In this document: in pieces, positions 22,906 to 34,529 of the stretch
Position numbering within the stretch: position 1 is the first letter of the stretch
Layout: every line of letters begins with the position of its first letter
Origin: Lamellibrachia columna
Taxonomy: Eukaryota; Annelida; Polychaeta; Sabellida; Siboglinidae
DNA: 64,000 nucleotides
Reading direction: 5' to 3'
NCBI GenBank assembly: GCA_963662155.1
Contig: OY759261.1
Span: 46,257,411-46,321,410, forward strand
Made by a program: the position numbers and the translations under genes
The notes under the pieces: generated by a model
What the model was told of the DNA's origin: nothing
Seen by the model: the letters and a program-made list of their open reading frames with translations, nothing else
The model's database searches: none

Positions 22906-25325
22906 TGGGAAGGACAGTGGTAAACAATACGTTTTCTACGAATAAACATGTATTGTTGCTGAATTAGTTTCGTACAAGTTATGTGGAAACTTGTTTCACA
23001 TAGTTCATATTTAATTACATGATCAGATCATAAATTGGTAACATACAGTCGAAGTATGGATTCATATTGCCTCCATATCCCCCAATACTTCTTCTACCCT
23101 GGTTGCAGAAAAGCCATAACAAATAAAGACATTCATCATAAAAACGTATTAGTGGTAACGTTCTAGAGTTAAGTAAACCAATGATGATTGTGAAAGCATT
23201 ATGACAAAATGTCCATTGCCTTTAAAGTGTTGCAATTTCTTAATGTCATTAATTCAGCAGCCATGTTGTTTGTTGACTTGGAAATGGGGGTCCGGCTGAT
23301 ATTTAGTATAGTTTTACTCAATAAGACCCAGTCTACAGTTTGGGCAGACAACTTGCACTAGCTATGCAATTAAAACGTATCTTCTCCAGGTGCAACGTCT
23401 CCCCTTATTGAGATGTCAACACCTTCATTTTCCTCTGCAGTTTTTGTTTTGTCATTAAATATCTTTGTACACGACAATGTACACTCCTGGTCTTGTACTC
23501 TCAAGAAATTTATGTCAGTCACTTAATTGATGGACCCTCAACTGAAGGGAGTAATTTTAAGCAGACATATTCTGAAAAAAATTATTCCAGGCAAATTTGC
23601 ACCAGATGGTTACTTACTTGGGTAATTGTTGCCTTTTGACCCATTCAGATACGACATGAAGTGGTTGATTATGGTTTTCATCCCTGCATCACTACATCTC
23701 CTGTATGATCTCTCTTGAAACAATGAATTCATTATTCATCTCCAATCTCCCACAAGTAAAGGATCTATGCCGATAAATGTAATCAGATGTACAACATACA
23801 AAATGTAAGATAACAAAAGGCAACGAAGTAATAACCCAACAGTACCAAACGACTTATGTAATTTACCTAATATGGGCCCATTTCATTGACATAAAAGATC
23901 CTGAAAAGTTGCTACAGTAACAAAGTTACTATTGACTGGATAACATCTTATTTACCTTTCTGTTTGGCGAATCGTCTTCATCAGACTTATCCAGATTTTC
24001 GCTAGGTTTGTTCTACACCTTGAATTAAAGTGGACAATTCAATACATTGTAGAGTGTGCTTATTTAAATGCAAAGTTCTCTATTTGATGATTTCACCTCC
24101 GTCTTGTGATTGGATCAATTTATGTTTATTCATGGTTATTGTTACTAGATATATAACGTATCATTTAGTTCGTGTAGACAAAAGCGAAAATCACCTCTTT
24201 AGTCCCATTTTTGTTCACCTCCATCTGCTTCCCGCATTCAGAACCCTGTAATGGGGTCAAGAGCTCTGTGATCAGTCATTCTCACAGCGAAAGCTTTAAT
24301 TGAGAAAATGACACACATATTCATAATTTTATGAATTGCCAATCACGAGGAGTCATGAATTGTACCACATGTCAAACGCTATTTATATTATAGATCATAT
24401 GAATTTACAGTACACTACTATTGATTACGCAAACCCACGATCCATGTTTACACATAACAAATTCATTAGTTTTGTTTTACACTGGCTCTCAGTTGGTTCA
24501 ACCTTCCTCCTTTTTAGTGAACATGTTCATCAAGTTGGTGGATTAGATAAGTATATATTTTCTTCTGAACATAACTTTTAAACTTTACCTACTTCCACGT
24601 TTCTGCAACTTGGAGAAGGCGTCCTCTGCTTATTCATAGTATTCCCCTATATATATACATTGCAAATACTATATTTATTGACATAATATGTGAGATTGAA
24701 ATAACTACTGAAAACCCATTAACATTACGGAACCTTTAATTTAACGACTTTAGTGAGTAGCAACTGATTGTTAGATGTTATGTTAATTGGCACCAATTGC
24801 CTTATTTCTTATGAAAAGGGGTGGTAAACACTCATTTTAATTACTGATACATGGACATATAACTACAAGGCAAGGATGGGGAATATAAATTATGAAGATC
24901 TGGTCAGAACAGCACAACACAGAGAGGAGCTGCGATCCAAGTTACCCAAACTTCCAAGATGTGACGTAATGACGAATGCAGTTGGATGTTTTAGTTCCCA
25001 TGACATAGACAGAGGACGGACGAACGGCTGTTAGTGTGTTCTTACAAAGCAAAATGTCCCCAATAGGAAAGTGCCAGCATTGATATATGCCAAAATAATG
25101 GCTTACCTTTCCAAATATGCTCATGTTGATTTACATTTGTATTTTAGGATATCTGTGTTTTGGTTATTCAATTTCCGAACGTACTAAGCAACGCTGAACC
25201 ACCCAACAATTCGGGAATGCAGCGCTAACATACCTTTCTGAAGTGACTGTACACATCTTCCACGTTCACTCGTTCTTGTAATGAATTTGTTATTACCTGT
25301 CGTAATTAGACGCAGTTTTGTTACA
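22906..25325. other. No gene recognised
   Basis: About 2.4 kb of AT-rich DNA with no convincing protein motif on either strand. A short segment near 24510-24540 (GAACATGTTCATCAAGTTGG) resembles 63385-63405, so part of it may be a low-copy dispersed repeat. Confidence 0.35.
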
Positions 25326-25329
25326 TTTG

Positions 25330-25665
25330 GCCACAACTCCCACGTGGGGTCAACAGTCAGTAGACGTAGCCTTATCCGTTTCCCTAACGCTAACCCTAAC
25401 CCTACGAATGGTTTGCTGGTCGAAGGCCAGTGGTCGTTTAATAAACAGGGGTCAAAGGTCCCTAACCATAGGATGGGGCAATGTTCACTAGTCGTAGGCC
25501 TACCCCTACGAAAGACAAAGGCCACAAACCCCACGACGGGTCAAAAGTCAGTAGACGTAGCCCTAACCGTTTCCCTAACGCTAACTTTAAACCCTATATA
25601 GGTCTGCTGCTCATAGGTCATTGGTCATTTAATCAACATAAGTCAAAGGTCATGGATTTTCATAT
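25330..25665 (+). repeat. Tandem duplication of about 190 bp with telomere-like CCCTAA words
   Basis: Two copies, offset by about 191 bp (TCAGTAGACGTAGCC at 25357 and 25548). Both contain CGTTTCCCTAACGCTAAC, extended in copy 1 to (CCCTAA)-like repeats, and both end in CATTGGTCATTTAATCAACA-type sequence. Only two or three CCCTAA units are present, so it is not a telomere. Confidence 0.8.
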
Positions 25666-25999
25666 AGCGGGAGGAGTCAAGGTCTTCAAGAGACGTCAAA
25701 TCGTGTGCGGCGTTGTAATGGTGGTGGTGGTATCGCCTGACGACTAATCGAGAAACAAACCAAAACACGGTATCGTACGAGTGCACACGTATTTTAATGA
25801 GCAACAACAACACCAAACACGACAAAAGAGAGTAGCGTGTAATACCACTACGACTACTAATATTGACGACGATGATCCGACTTGCGGGTGTTGACCACCG
25901 CGCCAGGGGTCGTGAGCTTAGGAGTGCGTCCACTGCGCCAAAGGCTAAATCGATGTACGTTGTACGATAATACATTCTACCCTCTCTCAGCTGTTTAAG

Positions 26000-26426
26000 C
26001 TAATAAAACACGCGGCAATTGTTAGCAAATAGATCGGTGCCGAATATATTCACAAAAGTCCTAATCGGAAAGTCGTTACAACGAAGCAGTAGATAATCTA
26101 CACAATATTGTCCGCAAACGTTAGACAGAGGAATCTGAAATCTCTTGGCATTATGCGTCCACTCGGAGCAGTATTGTTTCATGAAGGAACGCCGCGTGCC
26201 TAGGTGGCAGTACGTACGAGCAGAAGTAATTGCTGCATCCGTTGACGTTAAAGTACAGCGTTACCCAATGTTCGCCCAGTTCGTCGTTGTCATCAGTGTT
26301 GCACACGAAGGAGACCGGGGAAGCTTCAATCGTCGTAGGCTGTCCGTCTTTGGGTACGACGCCGCGAAAGGTCGACTTGGTACGCGGATCCATTGCTTGT
26401 AGTCTGGCGATATGCAGGGTGTCCAT
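26000..26426 (-). pseudogene. Polinton/Maverick adenovirus-type cysteine protease, frameshifted
   Basis: The minus-strand frame begins at an ATG at 26426 (MDTLHIARLQAMDPRTKSTF). It contains SFVCNTDDNDELGEHWVTLY with the catalytic His of the GxHW motif. After a frameshift near 26180 it contains QIPLSNVCGQYC, with Gln seven residues before the nucleophile Cys, the spacing of adenain-family (peptidase C5) proteases. The end is FGTDLFANNCRVFY. The gene directly follows, and its start nearly overlaps the end of, the capsid-type gene, which is the usual order in Polinton/Maverick elements and related animal viruses. The protease matures capsid proteins in that family. The frameshift makes it inactive. 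Polymerase, integrase and ATPase genes were not seen in the window. Confidence 0.8.
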
Positions 26427-27335
26427 ATAGAAATCGTAGATGATGTTGCGCCTTTTGTTGATTTCCAGCACGGACTCGAACTCTGCTTAGCCGATGATGT
26501 TCACAGTGGTCGGCAGCGTATCGCGGAAATACAGCTCGATGCGCAAGTTGCCCTTTTGTACCAGATGGAAGCAGGCGCCATCGCACGCATCGGGGATCAA
26601 GTCAAAACAGAAGAAGTTGTAGCCGTGTCTGAAGTTACTACGAGAAAGTCCTGTCACACCTTACCAGTCGCTGTGACCAGGTTGAGGTAGCTCCTGGTGT
26701 AGAAGTCGCCATCGATATTCGGCTGGAAAGATTTTAGAGGGTATCTGCCGTCCGTCCACGTACACGGCGAGGAAGTTGAAGTCGTTGTTCTTGACGTGAA
26801 ACGGGTTCTTGGCGTACGAACCTTTGTATGCGTCGTTATCGATGCAGCACAGCACCAGAGGTTTCAGCAAGGTGCCAAGGAACAGGTTCTCGAGCGTGTG
26901 CGACCCGGCTTCCGCGGGAATGAAGTAGGCTTTGCAGTCGACGGACCGTCATCTCCACGTGCGGATTCAGGGTGGCCTTCATCGCGAACAAGGTGGCGTT
27001 GATGACGTGGATCCTACGATCGAGGTTGCCCCCGCCCGCATTGAGCGCGTTCTTGCTTCGCACCAGTCGTAGTTTAACAAAATGAAGCATCACCGTCACT
27101 TTATCGCGTTCGAATGGCACGCGTAGTTTGGTGTCACCTCTTATATCGATCTCCATCGTCCCGAACTCATTGTGCAGCAGGGGCACGTATAGGACTTTGT
27201 CGAAACGATTAGGCATCGTGAAACCGAGCTGTCCGCGAACAGGAACGCTGCTCTACAACGGAGCGAGACTGTCGACGACGATGCGAAACTCAACAACGTC
27301 CGTAGACGTAGATGGTGGTAAACCCTTGGTGCACG
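26415..27335 (-). pseudogene. Polinton/Maverick capsid-type protein (F54H12.2-like), frameshifted
   Basis: In minus-strand pieces the region shows an N-terminal segment with FRIVVDSLAPL, then VMLHFVKLRLVRSKNAL near 27080, CCIDNDAYKGSYAKNPFHV near 26840, FLAVYVDGRQIPSK near 26770, and VLEINKRRNI near 26470. These are ordered landmarks of the animal protein family often named F54H12.2-like, which accompanies the protease in Polintons. The family is associated with virion structure; which capsid component it represents I leave open. At least three frameshifts separate the pieces. Confidence 0.65.
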
Positions 27336-27398
27336 TCCATCACTGATTCGGCCTTTTAGTTGTATGTGAACTCGCCCACACGTCGTGGTGCGTGCACG

Positions 27399-27707
27399 AT
27401 GGCCGACGGCGTGAGACCTATATTATTTCCTCCTAGGTTCCGGGAGGTGTACTCGCATGTGTCCGCTTCTTTTCGGACTGGTGACGCCCTATGGGCGGAA
27501 ATACAGTATGGTTCTCATCGAATTCCGGTAAGGCATGGTAAATCGGAGTTCGGTGTCAAGTGTAAGGTCATTTTTGACATTGCTGTAGCTCAATTTTGCC
27601 TTGACATTGTTCGTCGACATGCATGCCAGCGCCTTGACGTGTTGCATCAAAACTATCAGACCGTAGTACCCATGATCGAATCTGCTACTCGGGGTAAGTC
27701 CCGTTAG
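27399..27707 (+). CDS. Unrecognised 102-codon open frame
   Basis: An ATG at 27399 opens a frame starting MADGVRPILFPPRFREVY, with a Cys- and His-containing second half, ending at TAG 27705-27707. A GT donor-like GGGTAAGT lies near its end (27691), so it might be an exon. It sits between the Polinton fragment and a plus-strand LINE and could be 5' sequence of either. No family recognised. Confidence 0.25.
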   Translation: MADGVRPILFPPRFREVYSHVSASFRTGDALWAEIQYGSHRIPVRHGKSEFGVKCKVIFDIAVAQFCLDIVRRHACQRLDVLHQNYQTVVPMIESATRGKSR

Positions 27708-27989
27708 CTCGTATTCGTTGATGTAGAGCGAGGTATCCTCCTCTCGAATGTTTTTACATTAATCGAATGGATGTTTTAGCATGATCCATTCTTAGCCGCA
27801 TTATTTAAACGACCTTAACGATGACGACATCGTAAGTGCCAAAGATACTTTATATTTTAGTATTTATATTTTTGTTTTGAAATCACTACGTGCAAAAGTA
27901 AACTATGCGCCACTGAAATATCTCATCAATCACTCAACGTCCGAACTAACTTCGCATATTTCCACTATCGTCTCATCAATGCTACTTGT

Positions 27990-28725
27990 ACTCTCTTCAC
28001 TGAACGACTTCAGCTTATGCATCTTCACCAACTCCTGCCATATGCGACGAGATGTCTCCGATATCTGCCGTGTCTACTTCTTCAAGCGTTCCATCTGCTC
28101 CCAAGACAGTTGCTCCGTCTGCTACGTCTTCACGATCCGCTGTGTCGATCTCGGCAACTATTGTCTTTACGATCCGCTGTGTCGACCTCTGCAACTACTT
28201 CTTCACGATCTGCTGTGTCAATATCTGCAACTACTTCATGATCCATGGTGTCGACTTCTGCAAATACTTCTTCACGATCCGCTGTGTCGACTTTGACATC
28301 TACTATTTCAACGAGCTCGACAGCTACTTTGCCAACTACTACCGCTTCCACATTTACCACTGGTAGCACTACTTTGCCACACTGGACGACGTTAATTTCC
28401 AAAAAATCTCGCAACACTGTTAAACCACCGACATATAATCGTACGTCACAAGCCATGACTGCAGGCAACTCTTCCAAAGGTAATCTTAAGTGTGCTCCGA
28501 TTCGACTCATACCTGCTGAGTACTTTTTCACAGGATTCCACGTTATCTACCTACGTGTCATCAACTTTGTACTTGAAATGCTCGTGTGAACGATTACCAA
28601 CACGATACCACTCATATTCTTCCTTCAAGCTGTGTGTTGACATTACCAAACCTAAATCGCGTTACGACGCTGATCTCTGGCATGCCGTAACAAAGATTGA
28701 ACGGTATTTCTAACCTATGAGACAC
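27990..28725 (+). pseudogene. LINE ORF1 with Ser/Thr-rich repeats, frameshifted
   Basis: Scattered frames encode a Ser/Thr/Ala-rich stretch (SSRSAVSTSATTSSRSAVSI) built on about 36-bp tandem DNA repeats at 28125-28310. After a frameshift comes a C-terminal region: PAEYFFTGF near 28510, then CERLPTRYHSYSSFKLCVDI and DADLWHAV near 28590-28690. CE-L-TRY-SYSSF followed by DLW is characteristic of ORF1 proteins of CR1/L2-like LINEs. It lies directly upstream of the endonuclease of the same element. Confidence 0.65.
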
Positions 28726-28759
28726 CAACATATTCAACACACTTATAGACTTTCCCCTC

Positions 28760-29935
28760 CGTACTGCTTTTTAACTCCAGAAGCATACGGAACAGTGCTT
28801 TTGGTGTGGTTGACATTTTAAACTCTTTAGATATACTTGTTGTAGCGGAACACTGTCTCTCTAAACAGAGCCTTTCGTTTCTCAATTATATTCACCATGA
28901 CTTTAATGCCAGAGGAATTAATACCATCGATTATGGTGATGGTTTGGTGTACGCTAACATGGCGGGCTTTGCTTTTTATGGAGGCGTTCACTCGACACCT
29001 TTATTGAACCGCTGATATATGTTGATAAGAAAAGACTCCTGGGTCTAAAAATAACCAGAACTAATGCCAGTCTTTTTACTCTATTTCTCAATGTTTTTAT
29101 AAACGACTGTCACCTTATTCCAAGGGGCACATTGCTTCTCCCCTCTGATGCTTTTACCTATGTTAGCGATGCGCACTGGTCGGGGAGCTGGCTCGACCAC
29201 GTGCTCACCACCCACTCTAGTCACCCATCAATCTATGATATGGATGTTAAATATGAATGTGTCACGTCCGACCATTTATCTATGTTTTACCGTATCTGCC
29301 AAGTTATTACCTTCTTCAGATGCCCCCACACAGGAGCACATTCAACCACCTTGTCCTGTGTGGAATGCTGCCACCCCCAGGATCTCCATAACTATCATAA
29401 AAAAATGGTTTGCTTTTATTTGCAATTGATGTACCTCGTGAGGTTTTTGCTGTACTAACCCTAATTGTAATGATGAAGCCCATCGCACTGTGCTATGTAA
29501 ACTTTACAATGACTATAAACTCACTCAAGGACGCTGCCGAGACAATCCCTACTAAGGCCAGCAACACGTCTTCTAAGTACACTGTTCTTGGCTGGAACGG
29601 CCTGGTCCGAGACTCCCATCAATCTTCTAGAGAATCTTTTCTTACGTAGCGATCTGCTGGGAATCTTCGTCACGGTCCTTTTTACGACTTTGTGAAAAGT
29701 AGACGAGCTTATTTTAAACGCAACAAAAGAAGTTGTGAAACAAATGTTGAAATACTTAAAGCTGAACAACTTGCTTCTAAACTATACAATAATGACTTTA
29801 AAAAAATATGGAAGGCCATAATACATATGAATAATGCCATATTGCCAAATCCTAGCAATGTTTGGTGGTGCCTAAGATGCGAAAAATGTAAAGAATATGT
29901 GGCTTCATCACTACCAGTCCCTACTTAATTCTATA

Positions 29936-30019
<84 letters not shown>

Positions 30020-31340
30020 CCAACATTAAGAAGATCAATGAATATTGTATCAATGTACAGTTTAACGATCAAGTGATTGCTAAAGTTAAGGACATTCGAG
30101 ATGTAATACATGCAATGCCCATAGGCAAAGCTTAGTTTAAGTAACGAATATTTAAAATATGCAAATGAAAAACGTGTCATTGTTATATAGCAGCATGTTA
30201 ATTCACGGTTTTTTTACCGGATGCTATGATGATTACAGTCATAGCCCCCGTAAATAAACATAAAGCTGGTGACCAGTCTGATAATAACAATTACCGAACA
30301 ATTGCTTTCGCCACAATTGCTAAAAAATATTTTAATATTTGATATTATACAGGGTTTCTACTTTTTGTTATAGCTATATGGTAATTTGGATTTTAAAACC
30401 ATCACTCAAATGAAATGCTCAAATTTTTATTAAAATAACTCTTTCGATACTATATAGCGAATGGCTCATCTATGTATGTCACTAGGTTGGATGCCTCTAA
30501 GGCCTTTGACAAGTTAACCACAGTAAACTGTTCACTAAACAAATTGACCGGGGCTGTCCTTCTTTTATTGTGCGCATTCTCTATAACTAGTGCAACACCC
30601 AGCAATTCACTTTCAGATGGTATCGTTGCTTTTCTGAATGTTTTAACGTTTCAAATGGTGTTAAATAGGGTGGAATCCTTTCTTCCCGTCTTTTTAACGT
30701 GTACATGGATGACTTAAGTATAAATCTGAACAAACTACAAATTGTTTGTCTTTATGCAAGCACCATAACGAACCATGTGATGCATGCCGATCATCTTTGT
30801 ATTTGTTTGACCTAGTGTTTCTGGGCTGATAAAATTCGCCGATTGTTGTGCCGATTACGATGATATGTTTGATATAACTTCCAATGCCAACACACAAGAA
30901 CAATATTCACCATGTTACTATCAATAACCATACATTACCTCACACTCAGAAATGTGGCCATATTATAAACAATAACTTTACTGATGATGATGATATTGTC
31001 ATGCAGAAAATATGTATTTATGCGCAGGCAACTGTTTAACAAGACAATTTCGTTGATGTAGCCGTACCATTACAACAACTTTATTTAATGTGTACTGTGG
31101 TTCAACGTATACCTCAAATCTTTGGTGTAATTAAAAAACAGAGTTTGAAAGGTATTACTGTTGCATGTAACAACAGTTTTACACTTTTATACAACTTGTC
31201 ACCCCGTTGAAGTGCAAGTCATGTGTTCGCTACAAATTATGAAATATCTTTTAACGAACGCATTCGCTCGTGAATGTTTAGCCGGTTAGACAAATTTGAG
31301 AATCTACTAATGATTAGATTTTTTCAGATTAATTTACCCG
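28760..31340 (+). mobile_element. CR1/L2-like LINE ORF2, decayed and interrupted by (TA)n
   Basis: Ordered plus-strand pieces: endonuclease start (LDILVVAEHCLS near 28830, carrying the catalytic Glu), endonuclease end (WLDHVLTTHSSHPSIYDM ... TSDHLSMFYR near 29190-29290), linker (RRAYFKRNKRSCETN near 29700; DFKKIWKAI), reverse-transcriptase motif (RLDASKAFDKL near 30485), and the C-terminal region (HVTINNHTLPHTQKCGHIIN near 30915; ACNNSFTLLYNLSPR near 31165; SASHVFATNYEISFNERIRS near 31215). A (TA)n tract at 29938-30018 splits the linker. Many stops; inactive. Confidence 0.85.
29938..30018. repeat. (TA)n microsatellite
   Basis: About 80 bp of pure TA inside the linker region of the plus-strand LINE. 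Confidence 0.97.
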
Positions 31341-31443
31341 TTTTTTCCCAACCTTAATGAATGTATTCTCCCGCCTGTAATAACACAGTATGTATTCAGT
31401 ATGCGATCAAATTTCGAGTGCCGTCATACATTTTATGTTGCAG

Positions 31444-31656
31444 TGACAAACGAAATGAACATTGCACTTGGCAAGCCGGCATTCATGTGTTCAGCATTCA
31501 ACAATGCTTTTGTCGCCTCCAACGGCAATGACGGAAGCAAAAGCAACTTTTTCACCACAGGACATGGAAACACTGCGTGGTGGGCTGTGGACTTCGGGGT
31601 GGAGAGAACCCGAGTCACCGGGGTACGCATCACCAACTTAGACCACGATTGCTTTT
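31444..31656 (+). CDS. FTP/fucolectin-type lectin, exon 2 (N-terminal half of the lectin domain)
   Basis: The exon is bounded by TTGCAG (ending 31443) and GTAAGT (from 31657), phase 1 on both sides. It encodes [20 protein letters not shown], then [19 protein letters not shown], then AWWAVDFG and [11 protein letters not shown]. This is the opening of a fucolectin/tachylectin-4/pentraxin-1 (FTP) domain, an F5/8 type C-like beta sandwich that binds fucose and other sugars (N-x-A-x-G-K-P, A-S-N-x-x-D-G, W-W-x-V-D-L/F-G). The phase matches the signal exon upstream and exon 3 downstream, where D-C-F continues as YRLQNFTVG. Only one copy of this exon exists in the window, although exons 3-5 are duplicated. 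The product is probably a secreted lectin. Confidence 0.85.
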
Positions 31657-31681
31657 GTAAGTAACACATTTTACTAGAATA

Positions 31682-32020
<339 letters not shown>

Positions 32021-33180
32021 ATATATATACTACATATATTATACTATATTAATGTGTTCATTAAAATGGGTTCAAAATTAAAGTCAGAGTTCATTTTGGG
32101 ACGCCCCTCAAATTTCTACAATCTATGAAAAAACTAACCTGTCAAAATGCTATCGAAATTAGTCAATGTTAGGGGTCGCTACCAAAGTTTGACGTTCACG
32201 GCCATAGGCGCCTACAGTACCGTATGCACCTGTCTACGATATAATAAACACATATGAGTAAACTCTTACTAGAAATGAACTTCTTTATTTGACACTAAAG
32301 GAGAATACCTTGATGAAAGCCATTTACTGCTGGTGAGGTGGGAAGCGGGCGTTGTTCCAGGGGGAACGTATATTGTGAGAAGATACTGAAACATAGATAT
32401 GTGTCAGGGTCTTCTTCTCCCTAAAACTAAAAATTAGCATTTTGAAAGCGTATTGTGCATGTGCCATCCATCTGGAACCATAAATCGGACACCAGTTTGG
32501 GCTGAACTCCGAGGAAAACAATCTTCAGCTCTAGCAGTTATCTTTAATCGTATCTATGTTGCTGTGTTCGCAACTGTTCTCCATCACAGAATAATGTGTC
32601 TTTCTGTAACCCGGAAACAGTGCTTGCCGTTGCATTATAGTCACGTGCTGTGCTGAAGGTTTCAGCCTACAATTACATGTCCCATTGGTGGCCATGTTAA
32701 CGTTGTCATCGTCTAGCTCACGTCGCTCTTTTTCACTCATGTGACGACGATGTTCATCTATGACGTTTTCTGGTATTTGCCTCCTTTTGAATCGCGTTAC
32801 TTAATTATTAAGATAGTAATCACGGAAAATCTTACAAAACGCCGAATTTACCTTTTCAACAAAGCAAAAACAAAAGGAAACGTCACCGCAAACTGGATTT
32901 CTGACGGTCGAATCATCTGCTTGTTTTCCAATGGCAAGAATGTGAACAACACGAAGGAACAACAAATGCAACAACTGAGTTTTCAGTAGTGTCGGAATCT
33001 CGAACAGTGGCTGTTGATATATATGTATACTACACAGTTGTAGACTTCCTGGCATTGAACATTATATTAATGAAACTGACGCTTTTGCCTTCAACCGTAT
33101 ATCAATATTCTTGAAAATCTTTAAGTATTGTATTGATACCGAGCAGAAGTGTACATTGTTTACCTTAGCAGTTAACACTC
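32021..33180. other. Intron sequence, no gene recognised
   Basis: No transposon motif or convincing exon was found on either strand. It lies within the inferred intron 2 of the lectin gene. Confidence 0.4.
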
Positions 33181-33184
33181 AGAA

Positions 33185-34065
33185 AAATTCTCCCCATTAA
33201 AAAACTAAAAATTAGAGACAATCCCATTACTGAATGGCTGTCCAAAGGAATATTAATATCCAGTAAACGAAAATATCCTATATACACAATTCATAAAGAA
33301 TCCTTTACTTTATCCGTCCGCTTGTACTGGGGGTGTCGCGGGGATATGAAGCTAACGATCAGCAACAAGCCGGAATGCCTTGAGAGGGGGGATGCCGTTT
33401 GTTTTAAGTGTCTCTTTGACACCTGCAATCCACGTTTTTCTTGACATCCCTCTCGCTTTGAAGCCCGCCATTCTGGTGTTGTATGCCTTGAAGGCCAGTT
33501 TGTTGGTAAATGTGCGTGTTAGGTGTCCTAACCACTTGTTTCTCTGTTGTTGTATGTAGTGGTAGGCTGTAGAGAATCCAACAGTTGAAAATGAAAGAAT
33601 CTATCAAACATACTAAAACAGACTAATACATCTAATTAGGCTATCGAAGATAAATCATTATAAAGAAAAATGTTATATATTTACAGTTAATGCAAAAAAA
33701 AGCATGGTAGCTAATCAGTTATGTTTTGAAATGTATACCTAAGCTCAGACAACAGGACAGTACCTTTATCTTGCCGGATGACTCTGAAACCTCAAATCCA
33801 AAATACACAGCAGACCAATTCAATGACTATTTTATAAATGCAGCGTCACATCTTGTTTAAAACATTCCCATGACGACAAATTACCCAACATAATTTTAAA
33901 AAAAACATCTGCCGTGCTTATCAAAAATATTGGAGTGTCATATGTACAATCGGCTCGAACAATTTCTCAACCAGTCCCATGTTACATCGGAAAATCAATT
34001 TGGTTTAAGGAAAAACACTCCACTCAAATTATGCTTATCAACCTATTACATACAATAACAAATGG
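33185..34065 (+). pseudogene. LINE linker and reverse-transcriptase start, interrupted
   Basis: The plus strand encodes KLKIRDNPITEWLSKGILIS (the segment after the endonuclease), then, after an insertion, YTADQFNDYFINAASHLV near 33810, then FGLRKNHST-like residues near 34000 and QIMLINLLHTITN. This is the usual order leading into reverse transcriptase of a CR1-like element. It ends abruptly at a (GAATCA)n repeat. Confidence 0.7.
33335..33600 (-). pseudogene. Nested LINE C-terminal fragment
   Basis: The minus strand encodes KWLGHLTRTFTNKLAFKAYN, then a basic G-x-S-R-K-T-W segment. This resembles the post-reverse-transcriptase tail of another LINE group (W-L-G-H-x-x-R ... G-R-x-x-K-x-W). It lies inside the plus-strand LINE fragment and so was probably inserted later. 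Confidence 0.55.
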
Positions 34066-34067
34066 AA

Positions 34068-34100
34068 CTGAATCAGAATCAGAATCAGAATCAGAAATAG
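34068..34100 (+). repeat. (GAATCA)n hexanucleotide repeat
   Basis: About five units, followed by AATAGTTTATTG. Simple repeats of this kind often end LINE or SINE insertions, and a related downstream segment (GGAG-CTCCTA...AAGACTG...AGCAGTCG) has a counterpart near 47995-48045. Confidence 0.7.
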
Positions 34101-34240
34101 TTTATTGTTGGAGACTCCTATTAAGACTGCAAGCAGTCGCTGGCATAGGAGCCACCGTAGAATTGATTATACATATACAGTTTCTCAGTGCAACAAACAG
34201 AATAACCAAAGTTCAAAATCCGTAATCATCCTCAAAGTAT

Positions 34241-34480
<240 letters not shown>

Positions 34481-34529
34481 TGCGCGTGTGCGTTTACGTG
34501 TGCTTGTTCTACATGTGTGCACAATATCC

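Noticed and set aside
25330..25665. Telomere
   Set aside because: Only a few CCCTAA-like words inside a two-copy 191-bp repeat, with unique sequence on both sides.
27990..28590. A Ser/Thr-rich mucin-like host gene
   Set aside because: The segment is followed in order by an ORF1 C-terminal motif and a LINE endonuclease on the same strand, so a LINE ORF1 explains it better.
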